From Nematopogon swammerdamellus (taxonomy: Eukaryota > Arthropoda > Insecta > Lepidoptera > Adelidae), in assembly GCA_946902875.1 (NCBI GenBank), contig OX336339.1, forward strand, positions 23,467,349 through 23,531,348: a DNA stretch of 64,000 nucleotides, given 5' to 3'. The position numbers and the translations under genes were made by a program. Position 1 is the stretch's first letter, and every line of letters begins with the position of its first letter. Shown piece after piece: positions 31,746-42,664 of this stretch. The notes below the pieces were generated by a model that worked only from the letters and a program-made list of their open reading frames with translations, did no database searches and was not told the DNA's origin.

Positions 31746-32551
31746 TTTTTTCATTTGCATGTTGAAATAGGAGTCGCGATGGGTTACCATGTCGGGTTGG
31801 GTTGTGTGATCGGCTCGACGGGTTGGGTAGTAAATTCCCAGCATACGAAGCGTCACGGTTCGCAGTTTCTCGCCGCTACAGAATTTCTGTTGTCCACCTT
31901 CTTGGCTCTCGGTTGGGTGAGCCTGTCGGCTCGAGGTCACCATCCGTATGGGCGAGTTGTGGTATTTATGCCAGCCCGTTGTTTATCGCCCATAATAAAA
32001 ATATTGCGTACACCCAAAGTAGACGCCGCCGTACGAAAATAAATAATACAGAAAACGCTGGCTCGCGCCGCGCTATCATTCGGGATGAAATATTACTCCA
32101 CACTCCGATATATACCATTCCGTGTAACCGCGATACTCTTTCAGGTAATTTATTGCGTTCGCTAAGCGATAGTGGTGTAGGGAAACTGCGGAAGCAGAGA
32201 ATACCGTAGATCTAGCCTCGCTCATTTCTTTGAGGCCGACTAGGAGAGAAATTGGGCGGCGCGGTTAGTGGCGCTCGGGTCGCCGCTGTGAGTGAAATAA
32301 ATTAATATCTGTCCGTACACGCCGAGCGAGCACCACAAGGATATACTCGTGTTGGTGTGCGTAGGGTGCGGTGAGTAGAGCCTTCCGAGGCAATTTGCTC
32401 GAGAATATTGTGGTTTTGAATAAGGAATAAATTTGAGGGCAAAAAGAGATATTTTTAATATGTAAGCAGATTATACCGTGGATGGAGAAATTCTCCGTCG
32501 TCGTGCATTTAGTGTGTTTAGGGAAGGGTTTACATTGAAGAGTTTTACATA
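31746..32551. other. Intergenic DNA, no supported gene
   Basis: A 135-codon plus frame (31802-32209) is the longest outside the LTR element and repeats but has no start context, splice signals or recognised domain; I regard it as chance. A CpG-rich patch lies at 32250-32380. Confidence 0.3.
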
Positions 32552-32714
32552 CGGTCGAAACGGCTATGTAAATTATTTGTGTTTTCCGTCCAGTTCAGTG
32601 TAGCCGGCACGACTGAAGGGAAGCACTGACGTGGCACCTAGTTCACCCGGTGTTATGGGCTGACATCACGGATGTTGTAGGTGATGTAGCCAATCGTGTC
32701 AGTTTCCATAAAAA
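32552..32714 (+). repeat. SINE-B 3' fragment
   Basis: ggtcgaaacggctatgtaaa to ccataaaaaaaag. Confidence 0.8.
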
Positions 32715-33115
32715 AAAGTTTATTGGTATGTCTATGGTTCTACTAATCTTAAATTATCTCACGGATGCAGATAGAAGATATTATACAATTCAACTTTGAG
32801 AGATAATCTTAGGATTAGAGTATAATCCTCCTTCGGGCTTCGCGCAATTGGGCCTAAAAGTTCGAAAACAATTTGGAAAGTAAACAACTAATTGCTAGGC
32901 CAAAGTAGTGAAAGTTTTAATAGGTGTACCCTACAATGGCTAAAGACGGTTATATCGATTTAAAAATTCTTGAAGCAGCGCATCACTATGGTTTTCCGGA
33001 GAGGAAACGCCGCTAGCGTACCGGTATGGTGCCCAGGTCCGTCGTCTTCCTTATAGGAGGATTTTTAGTTTAATTTAGTTTTTTTTTTTTATTAAATTTA
33101 TCCTCCCTGTAAAGG
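32715..33115. other. Intergenic DNA, no gene seen
   Basis: Contains a gcgcaattgggcctaa scrap at 32844-32860 resembling the ends of the MITE at 6268. Confidence 0.4.
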
Positions 33116-33345
33116 GCTGTCCACATATTTTAAACCGTAATAGTGCGGATATCCTTACAAATACAAAAAAACACATAATAAAAACAAAAAGGAAAAAATT
33201 AAGATGGGTTCCCATACAAGAAAGGTTTTTTTGTTTTCAACGTTTTATTGTTTTTGCTCTATCGTAAAAAACAGTAATGCAAACAAGTGTCAAACTTGGT
33301 TAGATTATAGTTAAAACTGTAAAGTAAAACAACAAATAAAGTAAA
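33116..33345 (+). repeat. D repeat, variant, ends lost
   Basis: Shares aaccgtaatag, ggttcccatacaag, gttttattgtttttgctcta and gtgtcaaacttggtta blocks with 13230-13450. Confidence 0.55.
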
Positions 33346-33420
33346 AATTAAAAATAAGATAACCTTATATTATGTGATTAAGTTTCTCTTAGCATATAAT
33401 AATATTATTATATTTGTTTC

Positions 33421-33690
33421 AATACATACATACATACATGCATAGCGTCACGCCTGTTTCCCAGTGGGGTAAGCAGAGACAACGGATCTCCACGTGCCAC
33501 GATCCTGACACACCTCTGCCGCCTCTTCCACTCGCATAATGTTCTTCATGCATGCTCGTTGGTTACGGGTACTACGCACTTGCTCCTTTTTGAGCACATG
33601 CCCGATCTGGTCATTTGCGACATTTGCTTCATAAATTTCTTTCGTTAGTCTCCTATCATCCATTCTTCCAACATGACCGAACCGTTTCAA
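33421..33690 (-). mobile_element. LINE-G 3' end
   Basis: A minus-strand frame of 80 codons begins MKRFGHVGRMDDRRLTKEIY and ends WRSVVSAYPTGKQA, the conserved C-terminal region seen after the reverse transcriptase in insect LINE ORFs. CATA/TATG repeats at 33421-33438 form the tail. The frame carries an internal deletion compared with the usual Gly/Arg-rich hinge, so it is a dead, 5'-truncated copy. Confidence 0.65.
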
Positions 33691-34160
33691 ATTGTGTATA
33701 TAACTAGATTATAACCGATCTAAGTGTTTTACTGCGTACCTATACCCTATATATTAAAACTTTCACCACTTTGCCTTAGCAATTAGAAGTGAAATATTCG
33801 TGCTTATGTTGACCTTCCATATTTGAACATTCTCAGCCGTGTTGTATTCATATTTGTTTTGAAGCCACTTTGAAATATATTGATTTCAATTAGCTTACAA
33901 CGTCGCAGTGAATATTTCATGCGCTGGAACTGGCATCAAAACGTTACAGCAACGGATTTCCGAGATTAACCCGCATGTGACGAGCTTCAGTGTCTTTGTG
34001 TAAACGCAGAGCATTTGACTTAGTTAGAGGGGAAAACTAGGCGTGGTCGGCACACCCCAAGTAAGCACCAGTTGACTTACTTCATAATAGGCACGAGATC
34101 GCATGACTCAGTGCAGAAGTTCAGCTGCAGAAGAAGCATGTCTGAGTTGATTACTTTTTA
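33691..34160. other. Intergenic DNA, no gene seen
   Basis: No recognised repeat or gene. Confidence 0.4.
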
Positions 34161-34226
34161 GGGTTCCGTATCCATCGTACGGGACGAGCCAGCAATCCAA
34201 AGGGAAGTCCCTTTGGATTGCTGGCT
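34161..34226. repeat. D scrap joined to a 19-bp perfect palindrome
   Basis: A D start (agggttccgtatccatcgta) ends at 34186. Arms 34187-34205 and 34208-34226 are exact complements around ag; the right arm is genuine SINE-C sequence and the left arm its inverted copy. Confidence 0.9.
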
Positions 34227-34500
34227 ATACTGGACTATAGGAGAACACAGCCGAGGCGGCCATCTTACATCCAGTACGGTGGTATCGATCCAATCGGCTA
34301 CAATTTGAGCCTACCACCTAGGAAGGGGCAAGGGAAGGGACCTACAGTTTACACCGGTTCCGAACGGTGAAGCAGCGGGTGTAGGTGTGTACGTAAATAT
34401 TTCCGTCCGAAAAAACACATTGGTACACGCGGACCGGATTCGAACCTCGGACCTCTCGCACGAAAACCCGACACGCCCAGACCGCTTGGCCACCCGCCGC
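34208..34500 (-). mobile_element. SINE-C with intact tRNA-like head, 3' truncated
   Basis: In reverse the head at 34430-34500 reads ggtggccaagcggtctgggc (A-box region) and ggttcgaatccggtc (B box), a tRNA-derived Pol III promoter of Leu/Ser type by its A-box form. The linker, shared core and part of the body follow. The 3' tail is missing, cut at the palindrome. Confidence 0.75.
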
Positions 34501-34687
34501 CTATCGTAATACTTTACTTCGTAGTACTTACGTAGTAGCTATATCGTAGTACAAACTAAAGTTTCGTCAGTACCTTGGCCCTTCTAGCTACTCTATATTC
34601 CGTGGGTTTAAAGCCTACGTTTTAACTAGACATATTTAGGTGCGTTTGTACGTTCGTGCATATTTAATGGAGCTCGCTGTGACAAAG

Positions 34688-35937
34688 CTCCAATAGCAAG
34701 TGTTGGGCCTAGCCAGTTTAAGGGGCAGAACTTACGAAATATTAACCGTAAACATTTCTGTAAGCCTTTATACCGGGAGTAGAGTAAACTGAGATTACGC
34801 GTGACGCGTGACGCTGTTACGCTTGCGACCTAATGTTTTACATATCAACCGTGAGTTCCCGGCGTATATTTCGACGAAACCTCCAATAGCAAGTGTTGGG
34901 TCTAGCTAGTGTAAGGGGCAGAACTTACGAATTATTAACCGTAAACATTTCTGTAAGCCTTTATACCGGGAGTAGAGTGAACTGAGATTTCGCGTGACGC
35001 GTGACGCTGTTACGCTTGCGACCTAATGTTTTACATATCAACCGTGAGTTCCCGGGGTATATTTCGACGAAACCTCCAATAGCAAGTGTTGGGTCTAGCT
35101 AGTGTATGGGGCAGAACTTACGAATTATTAACCGTAAACATTTCTGTAAGCCTTTATACCGGGAGTAGAGTGAACTGAGATTTCGCGTGACGCGTGACGC
35201 TGTTACGCTTGCGACCTAATGTTTTACATATCAACCGTGAGTTCCCGGCGTATATTTCGACGAAACCTCCAATAGCAAGTGTTGGGTCTAGCTAGTGTAT
35301 GGGGCAGAACTTACGAATTATTAACCGTAAACATTTCTGTAAGCCTTTATACCGGGAGTAGAGTGAACTGAGATTTCGCGTGACGCGTGGGGCTGTTACG
35401 CTTGCGACCTAATGATTTACATTATCAACCGTGAGTTCCCGGTGTATATTTCGACGAAACTCCAATAGCAAGTGTTGGGTCTAGCTAGTTTAGGGGTAGA
35501 ACTTACGAAATAGTAACGGTAAACATTTGTGTAAGCTTTTATACCGGGAGTAGGTTGAACTGAGATTTCGCGTGACGCGTGGGGCTGTTACGCTTGCGAC
35601 CTAATGTTTTACATTATCAACCGTGAGTTCCCGGCGTATATTTCGACGAAACTCCAATAGCAAGTGTTGGGTCTAGCTAGTTTAAGGGGTAGAACTTACG
35701 AAATAGTAACGGTAAACATTTGTGTAAGCTTTTATACCGGGAGTAGGGTGAACTGAGATTACGCGTGACGTGTGACGCTGTTACTCTCGCGACCTAATGT
35801 TTTCGATATCAACCGTGACTTCCCGGCGTATATTTTTTTTAACCAATCGTTGAACGAAAGCTCCAATAGCAAGTGTTAGGTCTAGCTAGTTTAAGGGGTA
35901 GAACTTACGAAATAGTAACGGTAAACATTTGTGTAAG
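34688..35937. repeat. Satellite array, 193-bp period, about 6.5 units
   Basis: Units start (ctccaatagcaagtgttggg) at 34688, 34881, 35074, 35267, 35460, 35652 and 35861. The first five spacings are 193,193,193,193,192; the sixth is 209 because of an insertion near 35830. Each unit holds a gcgtgacgcgtgacgctgtt block. Units in the first half are nearly identical, later ones diverge. Confidence 0.95.
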
Positions 35938-35984
35938 TAACGCTGAGTTGAGCCCAATTTGTCGCCAATATTACTAAATCACTA

Positions 35985-36385
35985 GATTTTTTTTTATGTA
36001 ATCCGGTATGGGTGGCTGAGTCGGAGGGGCCAAACTGCATGCTCCGACCAGCCAATATCGAAGAGGTAGGTGCCATACCGGAGACTTCCCTGGATTGCTG
36101 GCTATACTGGACTAGAGGAGAACACAACCGAGGCTGCTATGCGGCCATCTTACATCCAGTACGGTGGTACCAAACCAGTCGGCTACAATTTGAGTCTACC
36201 ACCTAGTAAGGGGCAAGGGAAGGGACCTACAGTTTTACACCGGTTCCGAACGGTGAATCAGCAGGTGTAGGTATGCACGTAAATTTTTTCGTCAGAAAAA
36301 ACTCATTGGTACACGCCGACCGGATTCGAACCGCGGGCCTCTCGCATGAGAAGCCGATGCCCAGACCACTCGGTCACTCGCAGCT
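35985..36385 (-). mobile_element. SINE-C, full length, inserted in the satellite
   Basis: Poly-T at 35989-35997, full body and core, and the tRNA-like head at about 36310-36385 with B box (complement of ggattcgaacc) and A box. It is the most complete SINE-C here. It lies in a 535-bp interruption (35938-36472) that splits one satellite unit. Confidence 0.85.
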
Positions 36386-36831
36386 TGTGTTGCATAGATT
36401 GTGTTTTCTTAAAATTTTAATACGAAATGGCGATAAATGAACGTTTTCATTTCATTTCATTTCATTTCATTAGGCTTTTATACCGGGAGTAGAGTGAACT
36501 GAGATTACGCGTGAGTCGTGACGCGTGCGTGACGCTGCTGTAACGTTCACGTCCTAATGTTTACACATCAACCGTGAATACTCGGCGCACTTTTTTTTCG
36601 GACCGATGTTTCATTTTCCCTTTACAGCGAGTCCATGTACTTTGACCGGATTTGCTTACCACCACAGGATTATCCTTAATAAGCTTAAAAAAAGCTCAGT
36701 AGCATTGTTTTCAAGTACACGCGTATTTTCGAGTTAATCGAGGTTTTATGTGTAAAGAAAGCGTCGCCAAACCATGTCAAACACCCATGATCTTTGGGGA
36801 TTATCTCGAAAAATACGAGTCCGACAAAACG
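36386..36831. other. Insertion tail, resumed satellite, intergenic DNA
   Basis: (ATTTC)n at 36449-36470 ends the interruption. Positions 36473-36590 resume the 193-bp satellite in mid-unit (gcttttataccgggagtaga). 36600-36831 shows nothing. Confidence 0.7.
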
Positions 36832-37065
36832 ACCGACGGCCGTTGGAGTAACCGTGTCCTACACTGGCGGGCGTGGACAGGAAAACGGAGTGTGGGAAGA
36901 CCACCCGCCAGGTGGGACTAGTCGTCGTCCCACCTGGCGGGTGGTGTTCCCATCGTCGGCGGAAAGCCGTGGTTCCGTACCGCTGAAGGCCGGGAGGACT
37001 GGAGGAAAATTGGAGAGGCGTATGTTCAGCAGTGGACGCATACACGTTGACTGACTGACAAAAAA
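36832..37065 (+). mobile_element. RTE-like LINE 3' fragment with internal inversion
   Basis: Matches 20690-20895 including the VYV/QQW-type end and tgactgactgac tail (37050-37058), but 36927-36944 is an inverted copy of 36901-36918 replacing part of the ORF. Confidence 0.7.
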
Positions 37066-37213
37066 AAACATTAAACAGAGCTTTTTTATGCTTATTCAAC
37101 GATCAATCCCGTGTATAGTAAGCAAATTCGGTCGAACTGAGACACCAGTATATGTAAATTTTAATATCCGATTCTATTCGCCCGGATTATGTATAATAAA
37201 CCTTAGACATATA

Positions 37214-38262
37214 CAGGGTGTTTCAGGATAGGCTTGAGAAACTTCAGGAATATTAAGTACTCATTATTAGAAGAAAAAAATCCTTCACTCAAATCGAAAT
37301 TCCCTTATTTTTCATACAAGAATTTAAAATTGTAAAAAAAACTCGATGGACAGTGAGTATGGGGAGATTTGGCAACAGTGATGTATAGGTCTAGGGAGTG
37401 CAATGACTTACTCCAGTCCCCTTTTCCTTTTAATGTCATTCAAATTTAAGTGCTTGGAATTTACCTACATGCAATTCAATTCTACTAGTTAAGTGTATAA
37501 GTTAGTCATTTTATTTTTATTTAATAAAGGCGGCCGTTAACCGTCCACCAAAGCTCGATGAAACGATTTTCACCAAAAATTACTATAAAATGACCGAATC
37601 TGTGAAGAAGCTTCAGAGTTTTTCGTCTTCAAATATGGACCGAAGGGAAGCACTGACGTGGCACCAATTTCACCCGGTGTTATGGGCTGACATCACGGAT
37701 GTTGTAGGTGATGTAGCCAACCGTGTCAGTTTCCATAAAAAAAAAATTAAAAAAAACCCCTTTCGAACCCTGAAGTTACGAAACCCTATCCTGAAACATC
37801 CAAAAGTAATAAGAATTTCTATTGTTCTCCTGTATATTTTTTTCATGTACCTATCATTGTTTGTTATTGTTTGGTGTGAAATAAATAATTTCTGTCTTAT
37901 CATAAAATGTATAATCATACTGTAAACATTTTTACACGACAAAATGTAAATATTTCTATATATTTAGTTATAAAATTAATGACTTATGCGCTCGGCGACG
38001 AAATCTCACAGGTCAAGAACCTAGACGTCTGACTCACCAGCTCGACTACAGCTTACAATGTTCACAAGCTACAAAGAACTTGGAAAATGCGACATTAGCG
38101 AAACTTGCAAGTTTTATCAGCTGCGACAACCCAAGTTAGGTTAGAAAGAGCTTCGAGGTAAAAATATTATATATATATAATAGTATAGATTTTTTTCTTC
38201 TAATAATGAGTACTTTCTATTCCTAAGGTTTCTCAAGCCTATCCTGAAACACCATGTATATG
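37214..38262. mobile_element. Composite with acatatacagggtgtttc-type inverted ends
   Basis: Left end 37206-37285 and right end about 38188-38262 are reverse complements over roughly 70 bases with several mismatches. A third, more diverged inverted end (aaccctatcctgaaacatcc) lies at 37784-37803, so either two overlapping elements are present or one has an internal terminal-repeat copy. No transposase frame. Confidence 0.6.
37637..37746 (+). repeat. SINE-B 3' fragment nested in the TIR element
   Basis: gaccgaagggaagcactgac to ccat plus ten A. Confidence 0.8.
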
Positions 38263-39114
38263 TAGGTATATATAATTGCTTTTTTTTATGCTTTCTCCGA
38301 AACGGCTCTAACGAATTGGATACAATTTTGTATTTAGATAATGATTTATCTGTCAAGTTTATTTAGATAGGTGTCATGCGGGAGAAAAGTCGTTTTCACA
38401 CAAAAAAAAAAATTGTTTCCTGTGAAGTCATCTCTTAGAATATTGGGATAGCAGTGGGCTGAAATATTTGTATGTAATAAATGTTATTATATAGTGCTCC
38501 TGTTGTTCTCGCTGCAAACTCGAAAGACGCCGAGCGAAGCTAAGTCGCGCAGGTCGCTATACATTAATACAACGAGAAATAAAAGAACAATAAGGCACAA
38601 TGGCGGCCTTATAACTTTAAGTGATTTCTTCTCGGTGTGCCTCTAACTCATAACATAGGATTAAAAGAGTTTTTCCGCACAATTCTCCATACAAATGTTC
38701 ACCATTCCATTCCCATAACATCGGTAATTATTGCGACGGCAATTACATCTACGCCAAACACTAAATACTATTATATTAGAGCACTGATTCTAATTACATA
38801 GAGATATTCGAGTGTCGACCTCCACCACGCCATCTTGTCGACCTCCACCCCCACTCCGCCCCACTGTCCGCCCCTACGCTACGCTCAACTATCTATACAA
38901 GTGTGCCTATACCTATAGATTCGCTTCTATTACAATAATAGGCCAATCCGCCAGAGTATATAATTATGTATACTGCGCGTTACTGAATATTGGTGACCCG
39001 ATTTTCGGTGAAGCTACAAATAAATTTTTAAAAAGTTGGTCTTAGGAAAAAGAAGGTTTTGTATGTATGTATGTATGTATTTATGTATGTATGTATGTGT
39101 GTAATGAAATTAAA
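38263..39114. other. Repeat scraps and microsatellite, no gene
   Basis: ggctctaacgaattggatac (38304-38323) and gccgagcgaagc scraps, a LINE-M-like piece at 38575-38660 and a TATG microsatellite at 39061-39100. Confidence 0.5.
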
Positions 39115-39205
39115 TTAAATGAAAATATACTTGATTGCACAAAAAGTGACCAAAGGCGGACTTAAAGCCTAAGGGCATTATCTGCCAGTCATACCTGAGA
39201 TTGTG
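39115..39205 (-). repeat. LINE-M 3' UTR
   Basis: In reverse: ctggcagataatgccc, aagtccgcctttggtcactt and gtgcaatcaag, as in 18676-18790. Confidence 0.5.
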
Positions 39206-40064
39206 AGTAGGGTAGATGGGTAGTGCAGAGAATTAAATGAGAGATTTTTTTAAGAGTACAAAAATAAACAATAAAACATAGATAATAGTAATAACATACA
39301 ACTAAACACATTCGTGATATACATACATACAAGTTCAAAGTACATACATATACGCAATATAAACAAATACAAATACATACATACATACATACCAGCCCAG
39401 GTGTGCTTAACAACAGTCGAACGTCCGCACCACTATACTTATAGTCAGTATATACTAAAGTTATCCTCTAAGGAAATTCTAAGCTTCTTGAAATAGTAAT
39501 GTTATCCAATTATGCAAACCCCGCCCGAGGTCTCCGGCGGCGAATTAATTAAAAACTGAAGCGGCTCAGCAAACACTATGCTGGATGCAACACTGGATGC
39601 AAAAGCTGCATCCACCCCCGCCCCGCTCAGCTCCGCCGCTACCGCGCCGAAATTTCTGCTTTAATTTTAAAAGTGAATATCGCATTCTCTAGACCGTCGC
39701 CCCTCGGCTTCTAATGCTGTTTAATCTTAAAATGGTTTATCGCCGGCAGGTGCAGTGTTGAGTCACCCTGGGGATATTATCCGCCCAACAAGTGCGCCGC
39801 CCCCGCCCCACCCCCGCCCCGCCCCCGCGGCCGCGCGGCACGTGCGACGCGCCGCACGCCCGCTCAGCACAGAGTTCCACTGCAACACGATCTGCACTTT
39901 TTTTCTCTATTTGTTGTTCAAATAACATCTATTTTGCAGCACATCGACGTGAAACGAGAAGGCGGCCCCTCAGCGCGCTCCGCGGCGCTCCGCCGCGCCG
40001 TGACCTGGAAGCCTGAGAGGTTCTGTCTATCTATTCGATTGTCGAACATAACAAAAAAACCGGC
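39206..40064. other. Intergenic DNA with C-rich block and weak exon candidate
   Basis: 39403-39440 matches the outer B1 head in reverse. 39795-39835 is a run of CCCGCC units (G-quadruplex-like on the minus strand). A good acceptor (tctattttgcag, to 39939) precedes an open frame HIDVKREGGPSARSAALRR to about 40030. Not recognised. Confidence 0.3.
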
Positions 40065-40668
40065 CAAGTGCGAGTCGGACACGCGCACAGAAGTTCCCCC
40101 ACTACAAAAAAAAACGTCGAAAAAAACACGTTTCTTGTATGGAGATCTTAATTTTTCACTATTTTTTTTATGGAAACTGACACGGTTGGCTACATCACCT
40201 ACTACATCCGTGATGTCAGCCCATAACACCGGGTGAACTTGGTGCCACGTCAGTGCTTCCCTTTGGTCGTGCCGGCTACACTGAACTGGACGGAAAACAT
40301 AAACTATTTACATAGCCGTTTCGACCGACCTTTCATTCAGTGCGGTGGTACCATCCCGGGCGGGTTAAACCCTACCACCTAGTAATATAAGAAGGGCGTC
40401 ATATCCCTTAGTCGCCTTTTACGACATACGCGGGGAGAGATGCAGTGGGGCTATTCTTTTAAAGTACCGGCCCCATACGGTACTTCTACTTTTTCAATAC
40501 TTTATTATTGGTTGTTATATCCGCTAAAATAGCACATACTCTGAAAATTCCAACTGGCTATCTATTAAGGTTCTAAAGATACAGCCATCGGACGGACGGA
40601 CGGACGGACAGACGTTGTAGACTTAGTAATGAGCTTCTTTACGGGGTACGGAAACCTAAAAACTATTC
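40065..40668 (-). repeat. D repeat split by SINE-B2
   Basis: Left part 40066-40156 (aagtgcgagtcggacacgcg), right part 40493-40668 with GGAC run at 40592-40613 and acggaaacctaaaa. Confidence 0.75.
40157..40492 (-). mobile_element. SINE-B2, full length
   Basis: Poly-T, tail, body, core and the SINE-A-type head ending ggccccatacggtac. Its clean position inside D defines both ends of a B2 unit. Confidence 0.85.
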
Positions 40669-40695
40669 GAAATCGAATTGCCGATAAGGTTTTTT

Positions 40696-40870
40696 TTTAT
40701 GTAATCCGGTATGAGTGGCTGTGTCGGAGGGGTCAAAGCACATGCTCCGACCAGCCAGTATCACCTCGGAGAAGGTAGGTGCCATACCGGAGACTTCCCT
40801 GGATTGCTGGCTATACTGGACTAGAAGAGAACGCAACCGAGGCTGCTATGCGGCCATCTAGTAAGGGGTA
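40696..40870 (-). repeat. SINE-C, internally deleted
   Basis: Tail and body to gctatgcggccatct, then directly agtaaggggtaa, so the core is lost. Confidence 0.7.
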
Positions 40871-41886
40871 ACGTAAGGGAATATGGTAATCGATTTTTGA
40901 ACAACCTCTACAAGAGACGAATCAATGCTCTCGCGTTACATAGTAGACTCGCATGTCGCATTGTGAACGGCCAGGCGAGGCGTTGTATCGTCCGGCCCCG
41001 CGCCGCGCCTGCAAGATGAAAACTCTCCGAAGAGGAGTGCGAAGGCATAGTAAAAGGAGACGAGTAGGTTAACTGGAGCCCGTTTTTTTTTTAATAATTA
41101 CGCACGCTGCGCCGAGCCACCAGGGCTGTCACAACTCACAACACTAACCACAAATTGACAGGTAGTGAGCCCATCATTGTGGAAAGAGATATAGAAACAG
41201 AGAGAGAGTGAGAGAGAGAGAGAGAGAGATCTTTTAAAATACTTTACTATTTATATAATAAATAATAAATATATAAATGAAATATAAGCGCGGGGCGGCC
41301 ACCACTGACTACAAGCGAGGAAAGTGAGAATGTAAGTAGTTGTTGTGTACGGACAGCGTGCGCTTGCGCGCGCTTGTGTGAGTGCGAAATCGGCGCGCTT
41401 GTATGAAGATGGTTAACTAGTATGTTGAAACTATGGCGAAGGTGCGCGGCGATTGTGAATAGCCTACGATCCACTTCGGCGAAGTATAAGTCTACGACAA
41501 AGCCGGAACTCTTGAACCGAGGCCAACAAATAGCGACTGCACCGCGCGTCGTCCCGGAGGCGCGCACTTTTTTCAAGTTTATTTAAATTTTGACATGAAA
41601 ATCTAGACTGTACGAACTCCATTAGTTACCGACGTCAAAGAGCTTTCTTTTTAAAGCGAGTGCCGCTTTCCTTAGCCAAAACAAATCATGAATCACTGCC
41701 AAAAACTCGTTGCGGAGACTAGGAGCCGCCGCGCCACCCCCGCCGCGCGCCGCGCCCCGGACGCTGTCATCCCTCTCGCAGAGCACAAAAAGCTTGTTAA
41801 GTGCGCAAACGTTGTTCGTACTCAGAGGGTTCCGAAGCAATTTCCTTCTTGCAAGAATAGCGAGTTCGCGCAGAGATTACGCGGTT
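40871..41886. other. Intergenic DNA with GA microsatellite
   Basis: GA repeats at 41197-41228. A CpG-rich stretch at 41320-41560 is open for 109 codons on the minus strand but unrecognised. 41700-41770 is GC-rich. Confidence 0.35.
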
Positions 41887-42065
41887 GGTGTCACCGCACT
41901 GAATGAAACGTCGTCGGTCGAAACGGCTATGTGAATAGTTCGTTCCGTCCAGTGTAGCCGACGTGAAATGAGGAGAAGCACTGACAAGGCAGTTCTAGTT
42001 CACCCGGTGTTATGGGCTGAAATCACGGATGTTGTAGCCAACCGTCTCAGTTTTCATAAAAAAAA
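41887..42065 (+). repeat. SINE-B, 5'-truncated in the core
   Basis: gtcaccgcactgaatgaaac to ttttcataaaaaaaat. Confidence 0.75.
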
Positions 42066-42140
42066 TAAAAAAGTAAAGAAGCGAAGAAAGTAATAATATT
42101 AAAATAAATAAATGTCATTTCAAAACAACGACTCAATGTG

Positions 42141-42283
42141 TTTTTTTATGGTAAGCGCGACATGTGGCGCCGAGCCACCCATAAGGTGTCTAGCGACGCC
42201 TATGGACATTCGGTCGCATGCGAGGGCTACGAATGCCATGCCGGCCTGACAGGTGCCCATCCACGCCTCTCTTGAAGGACCCG
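42141..42283 (-). mobile_element. LINE-E 3' fragment
   Basis: Poly-T, gcgacatgtggcgccgagcc, cctatggacattcggtcgca, ggcctgacaggtgcccatcc and acccgagactac; the ORF end is read in reverse. Confidence 0.65.
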
Positions 42284-42446
42284 AGACTACGTTACGTATA
42301 TTCATACGAAATGTACGCGAGAGCTGTTGAATTCGGGAGACATTACGAGATTTGTGCAGTGGTGCGAGCGATCCAGCCTCCGCCGGTATGCTACATATCC
42401 GCAATGACGTCATGATATCATAATAGTATAAACACCATAATAACCA

Positions 42447-42560
42447 AATTCGGCTACACTAAACTGGACGGAAAACACGAACTATTCGAATAGCCATTTC
42501 AACCAACATTTCATTCAGTGCGGTAGTACCAACCCGGCCGGTTAAGCCCTACCACCTACT
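42447..42560 (-). repeat. SINE-B internal fragment
   Basis: ttcggctacactaaactgga to aagccctaccacctac; both ends missing. Confidence 0.7.
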
Positions 42561-42664
42561 ATTACGTGTTGTAAATTCACTCAGCATTGAATGTCAGCGA
42601 TGCAGTATCGACGAGGGGTGCCGCCATGCATTACCAGCATACATAACTCACGGTCGAGTGGATG

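Noticed and set aside
31802..32209. 135-codon frame on the plus strand
   Set aside because: No domain, no start context and no splice logic; mixed composition without codon bias. Treated as chance.
34430..34500. Functional tRNA gene on the minus strand
   Set aside because: The same head continues into SINE-C sequence in several copies, so it is a SINE promoter.
41247..41576. 109-codon minus-strand frame
   Set aside because: Ends in low-complexity sequence and has no recognisable domain or splice context.
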